This document shows positions 41,760 through 52,054 of a DNA stretch of 64,000 bases, piece after piece; the stretch's first letter is position 1, and each line of letters begins with the position of its first letter. The DNA lies in contig OZ024874.1 in assembly GCA_964017185.1 (NCBI GenBank), positions 37,610,721 to 37,674,720 on the forward strand. Direction: 5' to 3'. A program made the translations under genes and the position numbers. Under the pieces are notes generated by a model. The model did no database searches, had not been told where the DNA came from, and was given only the letters and a program-made list of their open reading frames with translations. This DNA is from Rugalucina vietnamica. Lineage: Eukaryota > Mollusca > Bivalvia > Lucinida > Lucinidae.

Positions 41760-43925
41760 TGTAACGGCACTGGTTATTTTCTGTAATTCTTATGGATACA
41801 CCATTAAGCTTTTGTATTTTATTTGTTTACGAGTATCAAAATGGAACCTGAAACGAACCAGGGCCGAACCAAATATGTGCCAACTTCGCATCAGTTTTCC
41901 CAAGTAAATACGCGATGACATCGGTTATTGACGGTTAGAATAAATCAAGCATACTTTAAATAATCTAAGCATACCGTTCTTATTCCGCTAAATTATGTTT
42001 TGTGGCTGTATTTTGCATCGAACCCCGTTCCAAAACTCGATTTCTAAGCTGTCATTCGCCGCATTTTAGTCGTGTTGAACGTAGATATCCGAGTGTTCCG
42101 AACGTTATTTTGACGACAGCATTTCTGACGTCACAGCGCGAGGCACTTGTTTGGTCGTGGGTATAAATAGGAAATCCTAGGCGCAGTTCGACAGTTGCGA
42201 ATTGGCTGGCAACTCACGCTGAAGGGTCTCTCCCTAAAATGCTGAGGCTTCTGCGCCTGGATCGTTGTTGATTTGCCTTGGTGTACAAACTTATGAGTTT
42301 GTAGGCAGAATGAGACAACATGGGTGTCGATCTTGGTGCATGATGTTCTCTCATTTTGGGTGGGTCCCGGGTTTAAACTTTACTCCCTTTGATATTTACC
42401 GTACAAATAAATAATTCTTAGGCGAACTTGGCACATGTTTACTAATGATTATTTCTTATCATAATTTATTTAGATTATTTGCCATGGTAAGTGTTCAAAA
42501 CGGTTGCGCCACGCTACACGCCTCGGTCAGGCAAGTAAGGCGTAGACTCTGGCGTAGACCCAGGCGTAGACTGGCGTAGACTCAGGCGTAGACTCCGGCG
42601 TAGACTCTGGCGTAGACCCAGGCGTAGACCCGGGCGTAGCACAAATGCATTGACAGTTTGGTTTGTTATAGTGCTGTTGGCTTATCTAAAGCGTGTTGAT
42701 GATGATTTACAAACTGTCAATGGTATAAGCTACGAATTGTAAATGCAATTCGGATTTCCGTGTTATGAGTCTGATGCATCAATAAGACGAATTTAGTTTA
42801 GCCTAGCTTGGATAATTCTCCTTTTTAATACGAAAACTAAGATAACAAAACGAACACTTGATTTACTAATATATTGTATCTCATGTATATGTTTAAAGTA
42901 TTAATTACTTGTTAGAAATAATGCTCTTACGCATGTCGAAGAATAATGCAACATTGACTACGTTAACTAAGACGTCAACCTAGGAGATAACCCAGGCGCG
43001 CCTTGGTACGCGCCTGGCTGTATGAATGTTGGTTGGCGTTGCCTGTTGTTAGTTAGGTGCCATTTTATATAGACAATTTAGCATTCCGTATTCAGCCTAC
43101 GTAGGGGACATTCACCTTGGCAGATAAAGACAGTATGCCAACAGACTGTTGTGTTGGGAATCTTACGTACCATTATGAACTCAGTGATGACGTTAGACTG
43201 AGTTGGTTGGATAGTGGTGATTTTCCCTACTTCGGCATTATAATACTGAACCTAAGAATTTGGTTACTGTCATCCTATAAAAGAATAAGTGTAAATTTAA
43301 GTCTTTTCCATTTGAATGTTCACGAGAGTGTAATTGTATTGGAAGTAGACCTATTTGTATTCTGAAGCATAGTCTTGAATTATTACTCATTATTAAGAAT
43401 TGTAGTTTTTACTGAATCATTTAGTATGATTACACATTTAGGACGCTGAGTTGTATAACTGCAATTGACAAGGTTAAGCCCATAAGCCAAGGAGTCAATA
43501 GACTAAGTTATACAACTTTCTTGACATATTTTGCAACTACACTCAAGTATCAAGTCAATTTGTTTCATATACTATATGACTGAAACTATATGTATAATTG
43601 TACATCTAAGAATACATTTCTGTGTAATAAGAGTTTTATGTGTAAAGTAAGGTTCACGGTGTATCCATAATAACAGTATTTGATTACGTAAATCGTTTAT
43701 TTTATTTATATGATGTCTTCATGATTCAACCATCTACTTGTTAAGGGAAATATGGAATAAATTAAGAATACTAAAGAATGGCTCGGTGTCATTTCACTCC
43801 CAAATAGCAGAGCTATCAGCCCAGGTCGGATCCACATAGAATTCCTAGTGAATTCATTGTGACTGGTCACCTATCCTGACAACGATATAAAGAGAGTATA
43901 CACTCGACCAGGTGGCTCCGTTGCA
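41760..43925 (+). repeat. 3' LTR
   Basis: Nearly identical to the 5' LTR and about 20 bp longer, because the GGCGTAGAC(C/T)C minisatellite (42537-42640) has extra units. The 82-codon frame at 43117-43365 is the counterpart of 35069-35317 with two amino-acid changes. Both are fortuitous or at best an accessory frame, since they lie in U5. Confidence 0.92.
42114..42170 (+). promoter_or_regulatory. 3' LTR promoter copy: CRE and TATA
   Basis: TGACGTCA and GTATAAATAG are conserved with the same spacing as in the 5' LTR. This copy could drive transcription into downstream flanking DNA. Confidence 0.65.
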
Positions 43926-44607
43926 ATATCCAAATCACTGGGATGACCATGACCTATATTACAACAAGGTGAGCTTACCCAGCAGGCACCTGACGTCTGT
44001 TTGACGTCAGATATTGGTTATATTTTGGTCGTGACGTCATATAACCAATTTCCAACGTCTGTCAGACGTCATTTCCTGACGTCTTTTGGACGTCTGGATT
44101 GGACGTTGTTTTGACGTCAAACTAGTTCGTCAGTTAGACGTCGTAATCAAGACGTGATTTAGACCTTGTGTTTTTCATACTTCTGACCATGTGTGGTGTG
44201 CAAATTAATGAAACTTCACTTTGGGTAAAAATCAGATCATTCGTTTCGTGTGTTTCTTTTGCTTTCTTTCTTTCTTTTTTTCTATGTTACTTCCAGCAGA
44301 CATTTGACGTCCGTTGGACGTCAGATTGACGTCAGACTCCAACGTCATAATAACGTTGGCTCTAGTTAGGTTGATTTTGAAAGTTTGTTTGTTGTCAAAA
44401 CTAGACGTCAATCTGACGTGCTAAAGCCAACGTAGGCTTAACGTCTGAAATTTTATTTTCATCTTAATTGAAAGTTTGATAATTTAGTGAAAGACTTTAT
44501 TTTGATTAATAGATAATCATTTTTTTCTACATTTATTAAGCATGAGGGCGAAATATGGGATTTCCCATACAGGTTGAAATTATTATTTGAATTTGATATT
44601 ATATAGA

Positions 44608-44703
44608 GGATCTTACCGAGTGGTCATTTCATATGAAATTTATTAAACGAGCCTTCATCGAGTTTAATAAATTTCATATGAAATGACCACGAGTGTAAGA
44701 TCC
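44608..44703. repeat. perfect 29-bp stem hairpin
   Basis: GTGGTCATTTCATATGAAAT then TTATTAAAC (44620-44648) pairs exactly with 44662-44690 across a 13-base loop. GGATCTTAC outside pairs with GTAAGATCC after a short bulge. Confidence 0.9.
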
Positions 44704-44913
44704 GTTTTATCATATGACTTCTAAAATAGTATTTTATCGCCTTCGAAGTGGACATATTTTCAATGAAAATTTTATACATTGTTGTTACGGACGTCGTCAA
44801 TGACGTTACGTATTCCCGCAAAAGTGTTATTACACGTGTGGTCATACGATTTTTATGACATGACGTTATCCACTGGAAAACAGCGACGTCATATGATAAT
44901 ACATAATATATGT

Positions 44914-45179
44914 AAGAAATTATGTCAGTTTAAGGGCAGCTAACTCTGTCGACATATATGAAAAACACGTCCCCAGCAGGCATCTGACGTCAACTTGACG
45001 TCGGATATTGGTTGTATTTTGGTCACGACGTCATACAACCAATAACCAACGTCCACCTGACGTCCAGTCCTGACGTCAGTGGACGTATTGATATGACGTC
45101 GAAATGATGCCGGATTCAAACGTAAGTCTAACGTCATATGTCGACAGAGTTAGCTGCCCTTGAACTGACATAATTTCTT
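44914..45179. repeat. inverted repeat enclosing an inner GACGTC array
   Basis: Arms of 44 bp (44914-44957 and 45136-45179), with AAGAAATTATGTCAGTTTAA and GGGCAGCTAACTCTGTCGAC, are identical except for one or two bases. They enclose the end-like CCCAGCAGGCATCTGACGTC and six GACGTC words. The arms look like the flanks of an older element into which the inner one inserted. Confidence 0.85.
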
Positions 45180-45537
45180 GCGTAAAAGTAACAACATCAA
45201 ATTCAAATAATAATTTCAACATAGCCAATTTTAAAAAAGCCATATCTAGGTCTCGTATCGGAAATCACCATGCTTAATTAATTTAGAAAAAAATAATTAT
45301 TTGTTAATCAAAATAAAGTCTTTCACTAAATTATTAAACCTTCTATTAAGACGAAAATGAAATTTGTATATTTTAATACTTATTTCACCATTTTAAATTA
45401 TTGATTGTTCACAATAGTCTTATTATTTACACTAATGTCTTATTTGTTTTAGCACCATATAGCAATAAAATTTGACATGAATAAGATAAACCAACATCAG
45501 AGTGATTTAACATCTTAAACATTTTGTATATCCCGAA

Positions 45538-46215
45538 TACATTATGTATATCCAAGTACTGGTTAAGGTGGACCCAGGAACGGTGTCAAACGAAAAACAA
45601 AAACAAAAAAATCAACCTAGTACTGGTTTTTACCCAGGAACGGTATTACAAAAAGCAAACCCCGGTTTGAGCCTTCGGGTGCTCGCCGGGAAAAGCAACC
45701 TCCAAGTACTGGTTCTACCCAGGAAAGGTAACTAAAAGCAAACCCTAGTACTGGTTGGTTCCCAGGAAGAAAAAAAAAACAAATACATTATGTATATCCA
45801 AGTACTGGTTAAGGTGGACCCAGGAACGGTGTCAAACGAAAAACAAAAACAAAAAAATCAACCTAGTACTGGTTTTTACCCAGGAACGGTATTACAAAAA
45901 GCAAACCCCGGTTTGAGCCTTCGGGTGCTCGCCGGGAAAAGCAGCCTCCAAGTACTGGTTCTACCCAGAAAAGGTAACTAAAAGCAAACCCTAGTACTGG
46001 TTGGTTCCCAGGAAGAAAAAAACCGAACGGTGTCAAACGAAAAACAAAAACAAAAAAATCAACCTAGTACTGGTTTGTACCCAGGAACGGTATTACAAAA
46101 AGCAAACCCCGGTTTGAGCCTTCGGGTGCTCGCCGGGAAAAGCAACCTCCAAGTACTGGTTCTACCCAGGAAAGGTAACTTGTACTGGTTGGTTCCCAGG
46201 AAGAAAAAACCGAAT
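45538..46215 (+). repeat. 246-bp tandem array, 2.7 units
   Basis: Two nearly identical full units start at about 45538 and 45784; a third starts at about 46023 without its first ~40 bases. Within each unit a shorter module recurs: (A)AGTACTGGTT...CCCAGGAA(C/G). Because 246 is a multiple of three, each unit keeps the same 63-codon frame open (SNEKQKQKNQPSTG..., then RVLAGK). The near-identity shows very recent amplification. A function as protein is unlikely. Confidence 0.9.
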
Positions 46216-46591
46216 AACTCTATCAAAGGAGTGAAAGGGAATAACAATAGTGCATTACCGCACTACTGAATCCACTTCAGGATTTCAGAATGTTAATTTA
46301 ACTGCGAACAAACATTCACGATATCGGTTTTAGCACGTCAGATTGACGTCTGTTTTGACGTCAAACAAACTTTCAAAATCAACCTAACCCCAACGTCATT
46401 ATGACGTCACATTTGAGACATCAAACCAACGTTGTTTTCTGACGTCAGAATGACGTCTGTTTTTGACGTCAGAATGACGTCTGTTTTTGACGTCAAACAA
46501 ACTTTCAAAATCAACCTAACTCCAACGTCATTATGACGTCGGAGTCTGACGTCAATCTGACGTCCAACTGACGTCAAATGTCTGCTGGGTA

Positions 46592-47054
46592 GGTTGCCCA
46601 TGCATTGGAATGGTAACATGCTGGGGATAGGCAAATGGACAAATTTATGTTAATGAAAAAGTTTTGGCCCCACAGGGTGGTCTGTTGCTGGCGCAAGGCT
46701 ATAAGGATATGTATGAAAGTATTTGAGTATATACCAAATCTCAGGTGAACGTTTACAAGACCATTGGTCATCTGGTTTATCAAATCCTTCAAATGTACAC
46801 TCTAACACACTGCTCAGGTCTATTTAAACAGTTTATAATGAGATGATAACCTTGCAATGTAAGATACATAGAATCCAATCATTTTATATTTACACTTCTG
46901 ATATAACTCCTTACAAATTGATCAACACGGGCGAGACTTTCCTTTTTTAAAAAAGGAAACTTTATAATATATTTTATGCTAAAATTATAACCACACTCAG
47001 CAGATTTCATCTTTTGATTGTCTATGAAAATAGTAAAAATAAATAAAAAATGAA
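46592..47054. other. unassigned sequence
   Basis: No gene or repeat recognised between the transposon and the microsatellite. Confidence 0.35.
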
Positions 47055-47056
47055 AA

Positions 47057-47073
47057 TAATAATAATAATAATA

Positions 47074-47123
<50 letters not shown>
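47057..47123. repeat. (AAT)n(ATT)n microsatellite, self-complementary
   Basis: AATAATAATAAT runs directly into ATTATTATT, so the tract can fold on itself. Its right edge is the exact 5' boundary of the LINE reading frame that follows. Confidence 0.9.
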
Positions 47124-47126
<3 letters not shown>

Positions 47127-48750
47127 CAATCCCAAGATACTGACAGCCACCCTAGTATTCAAGCCATTATAGAAAATAGTCCTGAACAGGGCTATAGCAC
47201 ATTTAACATTAAACCAGTTGATCAATCGACAGTTTTAAAATCAATCAAGAAATTAAACCCCAAAAAGGCCACAGGTGTAGACCAGTTATCAGCAAAACTG
47301 ATCAAAGCCGGATCTACAGCACTTGCAGGCCCCATTAGCACTGTTTTCAATTTTTGTGCTAATATTAATCAATGCCCTGATGACCTTAAACGAGCTCAGG
47401 TCTGTCCAGTTTATAAAAAGGATGATCCTTTTGTTAAAAAGAATTATAGACCAGTGAGTATTTTAACTTCACATTCAAAACTTTTTGAGGATGTAATGTT
47501 TATCCAACTTACAGAACATTTTGATAAAATTTTTCATAACTACTTAGCTGCCTTCAGGAAAGGTTTTGGATGTGCAACTACTTTACTCAGGCTTGCGGAG
47601 GACTGGAAAAAGGATTTGGATAAGCAACAGTATGTTGGCGCTGTGCTAATGGACTTATCCAGAGCCTTTGACTGTCTTCCACATGACCTTATACTTGCCA
47701 AACTAAATGCTTATGGCCTCTCTGCAAATGCATGTGATTTTCTTGGAAGTTACTTAACAAACAGAAAGCAGAGGGTAAAAGTTGGGCAATTTCGAAGCAG
47801 TTGGTTGAATATTATCAAGGGGGTGCCACAAGGATCGATTCTTGGGCCCCTCTTGTTTAATATTTTCATGAATGACATTTTTTACTTTAAGAAAAAAGCC
47901 TCAATTTATAACTATGCTGATGACAATACAGTATCCTACAGTGATAAAAGTCTGGATAACACAAAAGAGGTATTAGTTGATGAGAGCATTACCTGCATTG
48001 AATGGTTCAGGAACAATAAAATGCAAGCTAATCCTGACAAATTCCAGGCAATTATGCTTGGTAAGCTAGGTTTTGAAAACTGTAAAAGTCTGTTTCTTAA
48101 TGGTACAGAAATTAAATGTAAAGATTCTGTAAAGCTCCTTGGAGTCACCTTTGACTATATGCTAAATTTTGATCTTCACATCTCTAACATATGTAAAAAA
48201 AGCAGCGAGACAAATCAATGTTTTATTGCGTCTTAGCAAATACCTACCAACTGAAACAAAGATTTTAATTTACAAATCCTTCATAAGATCTAATTTTAAT
48301 TACTGTCCCCTTGTATGGCATTTTTGCTCGAAAACAAGTTCTGCCAAGATGGAAAAATTGCAATATAGGGCACTGCGTTTGGTTTTTAATGATTTTGATA
48401 GCTCATATGAAACTCTACTCGAAAAAGTGAATATGCCTACACTTCATGTCAGTAGGATAAGATTAATGGCTAATGAAACTTTTAAGATTGTACATAAAAT
48501 GTCACCTGTTTATTTACATGATATTTTATCTTATAAAAACTCAACTTACTCTTTCAGGTATGACAACCTGGTAGATGTCCCAAGAGTTCGTTCCACAAAG
48601 TACGGTAAATCTACTTTTTGCTACGAGGCCGCCCAAGTGTGGAACAGTCTCCCGAACAACCTGCGGAAAGTCGATGACTTTAAGGAGTTCAAGAGGCTGA
48701 TCAGCACATGGAGTGGGCCATCGTGCAAATGTTCAATGTGCAAAACTTAA
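47124..48750 (+). pseudogene. CR1-like LINE reverse transcriptase, 5'-truncated, one frameshift
   Basis: From 47124 the frame reads without an ATG into the reverse transcriptase: KKLNPKKATGVDQLSAKLIK, then VCPVYKKDD and NYRPVSIL (finger motifs). It continues with MDLSRAFDCLPHDL (motif A), KGVPQGSILGPLLFN (motif B), catalytic YADDN (47913-47924, motif C) and LLGVTFD (motif D region). At about 48196-48202 a run of seven A marks a one-base shift. The protein continues in the next frame from 48203 to a stop at 48750, with the thumb and the C-terminal signature AAQVWNSLPNNLRK typical of CR1/jockey-type LINEs. Endonuclease and ORF1 are lost by truncation. Catalytic residues are intact, so apart from the shift and truncation the copy is young. 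Confidence 0.92.
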
Positions 48751-49585
48751 TTTATGCTTTGCTTGTTCAAATTATATGCTTTATGCTCCTTGTTTGCTTT
48801 GCTTTGCTTTATTTCAGTTTTGTTTTTTAATTTTGTTTTCATTTTCAGTTTGCTTTTTGCTTTCAAATTCTTAACTTTTTCATTTCAGCAATACTATCTT
48901 TGTACTTTCTAGTTAGTTTTCTTGTAACTAATCTCTTTGGATTTTATATAGTCTAAACTGTTATTAAAATTTCCTTACAATCTCACATGATGAACTTTGT
49001 ATCATGTTCTCATACCCTACATTATCTCTTGCCTAATTTTCGCTTTCGTCTGGAGCTTAATTTTGACCTAAGCTTCGCATGCTTTTTATTTCTCTCTAGG
49101 GTAAGAGAGAATGATTGGTGGGGGAAGGGTCATATTTCCATCTTGTTACTAATCACCCTGGCATATGCCTTCTCTTTATAGAAGACAATGTCCTGGCGCT
49201 AGTAACACTTTATACGAAACTGATGCTGTTGCCTTTCCTGTGCTAGTGTGGACTGCCCGTACAGCAGGGAGCACCAGCATTGGCTCTGATTTTCAGGTCT
49301 TGTATTTTTTTATAACCATGCATATGTATAATCTAGTCAGAAAAACAGAAAATGATATTTTTATCTATATTCCAAATTATCCTTATTGTGCTTTCTGTGT
49401 ATATATTTTTGCATGCTGTGATATGTCTCTTTTAACTGTGATGCGTGTTATCTTATGTATACATGTACAGAATTCTTACTATGTTTGTCGACAAAATAGC
49501 CCATGGCTAATGTTACACTGTTGTATATTTGAATGTCGACTCTAAATAAAGTTTCTTGTATCTTGTATCTTGTATCTTGTATTAT
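48751..49585 (+). mobile_element. LINE 3' UTR and (CTTGTAT)n-type tail
   Basis: Follows the reverse transcriptase stop. It ends with AATAAA at about 49543, then TTTCTTGTATCTTGTATCTT, a heptamer repeat of the kind that ends CR1-like elements in place of poly(A). Open frames within (48987-49181, 49165-49545) are part of the UTR. The complete insertion is thus 47124-49585. Confidence 0.8.
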
Positions 49586-49797
49586 TATTGTCCACATTTT
49601 GTTTGTAAACATGTAGATAATTGCCACCTTTAATTACCCTTTTAGGCTTCACCGATCATCATTATTGAATTAAACCATGTTTATGAATATAGTTGATAAA
49701 ATTTCTCTTGTACATATTTTCATGAAACAAAATTAAATAGAATATAGATCTATATGACTTCACTATCACTTCTATTACCTATTATTTACATGTTAGA
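49586..49797. other. unassigned sequence
   Basis: No feature recognised. Confidence 0.3.
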
Positions 49798-49918
49798 AAA
49801 TCAGGTAGCGAAAATGTCAGGTAGCGAAAATGTCAAGTAGCGAACATGTACAGGTAGCGAAAGTGTTGGTAGCGAACAGATCAGGTAGTGAACAGGTATA
49901 GGGTGCGAACAGGAATGT
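49798..49918. repeat. CAGGTAGCGAA minisatellite, ~19-bp period
   Basis: Six to seven imperfect units, (T/A)CAGGTAGCGAA(A/C)ATGT, decay rightward. They are the source of the repeated DLFAT/TCSL residues in an overlapping minus-strand frame. Confidence 0.85.
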
Positions 49919-49956
49919 CGCGAATCGACCATAAATCATCAGACTCCTGTCACCTA

Positions 49957-50037
49957 AAAAGTTGGGAGATTTGTCTTCAAAAGTGGGGCGAGTTGTCTTC
50001 TTAAAGTGGGGCGAGTTGTCTTCGAAAAGTGTAGACT
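49957..50037. repeat. short tandem array AAGTGGGGCGAGTTGTCTTC
   Basis: Three units, with the first diverged (AAGTTGGGAGATTTGTCTTC). A fourth related unit stands alone at 51450-51475 (AAGTGGGGCGCGAGTTGTCT), about 1.4 kb away and just before the 68-bp-TIR element. Confidence 0.8.
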
Positions 50038-51003
50038 GCTCCACTGCGCATGTGTCGGATTTGAAAATCCAATAACACAAGCAGACAGCCGCACGCCAAT
50101 ATTTACATCCAAGCATTCGTGGATGTAATAATTTTAGCTGCGATATCCCAATACTATAATTATACTGGTTGTTGTCTGCTGCCGATGTGTAGCTATGTCG
50201 TTATCAATGAAACCATATCAGGTGTTGAAAACAATTAGCCAGTTCATTGTTTCTTTTAGCACAAATCTACCAGCAGAAAAAAGGTCTCGTTAATAACATT
50301 ATGTGTGATTTATGATTCCACAGCTGTAGAATGAATATTACTGCAAATGATGGTAGGTTTAAACATAGCCTGTACATATAATAGAAACTGGTCATAGAAT
50401 TATGAAGGGTTTGCAGCATACAACTTTTAAAAACAAGTTCGATAATCGAACCCGTATCTGAACATATAATTGAGCAGTGCCATGAAAAACCAAACGTTTT
50501 GCATATATATGCGAAAGCAAAGACGCAGATCAGCTTCGCTTTCTTTCCTCAACCTCCATCTCGAACTAGAGCTATAAAAGCCAACAGTTTAAAAAAGTCA
50601 CTGAAATCACATAATTATCAATTTGAACATATTAACACTACATGGAGCGTTATCATCATTTTCTGAAAATCAAGCGTTTTAAACTAATGCGTGTGTCTAG
50701 AATCAGGTAATTAAGAGATGACAGGTTTATGTATTATTTTAATAGACGCTGTGGTTGCACGACAAGAAACACAGAAAAAGGGGCATTTGGTCGTGTACAA
50801 GCCGACCTGTGCCGCAGAATAAAGACACAGAAGAATCCTTCGTAGTTCAAAAGACGAATGTGCTATTTTTTCAATATCAGTATGTGGATATAGCTATTTC
50901 TACTACTATTGTAAACCGTTAATAAGCAAGCCTGTTTTTCTTTTACCGCGTGCCGCCAATGATCTACAAACACATAATTCGCTGTTACAATAGCATCATT
51001 AAT
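50038..51003. other. unassigned; contains a small MITE scrap
   Basis: GCAAAGACGCAGATCAGCTT at about 50517-50536 is a fragment of the MITE's internal inverted repeat. Otherwise nothing is recognised. Confidence 0.4.
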
Positions 51004-51242
51004 GAGCCGCCTCGATGGAAAACTAACAATCTGCGTAGACTAGGCGAAAACAAAGACGCAGATCAGCTTCGTGGTAACCGCGTAGCTGATCAGCGCCTTT
51101 GTTTTCGCTTCTCGGATAGCACAATTCGTCTTCTTCTAAAATCCAAAATTCCATGCTTCTAGCTGTCTTCTGCGACTGTACAGGCTGGTTTGTGTCGGAC
51201 CTGTTCAAAAACCACATTATTGGTTTTCCCACGAGGTGGCTC
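51004..51242. mobile_element. MITE with both TIRs, 239 bp, reference copy
   Basis: GAGCCGCCTCGATGGAAAAC then TAACAAT at the left matches, inverted, ATTATTGGTTTTCCCACGAG then GTGGCTC at the right with a few changes. A second internal inverted repeat (GCGAAAACAAAGACGCAGAT ... GCGCCTTTGTTTTCGC) sits near the left end. Other copies or fragments: 4781, 12766, 24393, 26290, 50517, 54757. No coding capacity. Confidence 0.88.
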
Positions 51243-51487
51243 AAACATATCTATGCTATGCAGTCGATTCAGTGGGGGAAGCCTTTCTTAAAATAGGAAT
51301 CCGATTATCGTAACGGCTGTGACCTAGGTCATGTAAACAACTTTTGATTGGTTGGCCCCATGGCAACAGCGTGTAAACAAGTGGCCATTAGTGGGTGTTC
51401 AGCTGGCGTGTGATTGATAATGAACTCGCTCAGCCAAAGCAGGCTACGAAAAGTGGGGCGCGAGTTGTCTTGATTTCCTTTTTTTAC
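51243..51487. other. flank between two DNA elements
   Basis: Contains one isolated AAGTGGGGCG unit. No gene. Confidence 0.4.
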
Positions 51488-52054
51488 GGTGCGTTCCTTT
51501 ACCGGAATGGACCGGAATGGGCCTGATTACCGGAATGGACTACCGGAACGGACATTTATGTCTGTCCTTGGGTACTTTTCATTTTGTTTTTTGAGGACAG
51601 ATTGGTCTAGATTATACACTGATCGTGATTAGTTCGAGAATATCATGTGGTTTAAGTACAGTTAAATTGTGTTCTGTACAGTCAGGTAGCCTAGGTCAGG
51701 CGCTCATATATGCTTATATAATATATAGGTCCCTGTCATATAGCCAGCACAGTTTACTTATTTCTACTTCTATTCATTCCTGTGTTTGCTAATTAGAACA
51801 ACCACTGGTGATCTTTATATGTTATATTTCAATCAAAAATAAACCTCTGAACAGTGGCCCAACCAACCTGGGAAGTCAATTTTGCTTTACTGAGATGAAT
51901 TTTATTTGATGCAAACTATTCATGTGACCACAAGGGTACATTTTATGCATATAAAATACATTTAAAGCACCCAAAGCCATAGCATGATGTCCATTCCGGT
52001 AGTCCATTCCGGTAATTATGTCCATTCCGGTCCATTCCGGTAAAGGAACGCACC
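51488..52054. mobile_element. TIR element, 567 bp, with 68-bp TIRs made of CCGGAATGGA repeats
   Basis: Each end starts GGTGCGTTCCTTTACCGGAA and contains four to five ACCGGAATGG units. The two ends match inverted over 68 bases with about four differences. CCTTTTTTTAC on the left and CCTTTTTATC on the right could be a target duplication altered in its T run. The AT-rich interior has no transposase. Terminal arrays of a short unit probably act as multiple transposase binding sites. Confidence 0.85.

Larger units (their letters stand above)
33732..43925. mobile_element. complete non-autonomous LTR retrotransposon (LARD-like), ~10.2 kb
   Basis: Two ~2.15-kb direct repeats with TG...CA ends (TGTAACGG...CCGTTGCA) enclose 5.88 kb. 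A primer binding site follows the left repeat and a purine-rich tract precedes the right one, so the transcription direction is plus. ATAT lies on both outer sides (33728-33731 and 43926-43929), a possible 4-bp target duplication. One extra T/A is shared at the ends, so the boundary is uncertain by a base. The two LTRs differ at only about 8-10 positions by eye plus repeat-number changes, so insertion is recent. The interior has no gag, protease, reverse transcriptase or integrase on either strand, so mobilisation must have been in trans. Superfamily cannot be set without pol. Confidence 0.9.
43978..46589. mobile_element. composite TGACGTCA-rich DNA transposon
   Basis: Outer ends are CCCAGCAGGCACCTGACGTC and, inverted, CCCAGCAGACATTTGACGTC, flanked by TA on both sides (43976-43977; 46590-46591), as for TA-targeting transposases. 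Further end-like sequences lie inside at 44293 (CCAGCAGACATTTGACGTCC) and 44972 (CCCAGCAGGCATCTGACGTC), so several related copies are nested. The segment at 44293-44430 matches 46450-46589 inverted over at least 95 bp. About thirty GACGTC words occur, many as TGACGTCA. No transposase frame. The interior holds a hairpin, an inverted repeat around 44914-45179 and a 246-bp tandem array. Confidence 0.8.

Noticed and set aside
45544-46269. Three similar 63-79-codon frames as a repeat-protein gene
   Set aside because: Open only because the 246-bp unit is a multiple of three; no start context or domain, and it lies within a transposon.
46879-47127. Poly-asparagine protein on the minus strand
   Set aside because: Produced by the AAT/ATT microsatellite.
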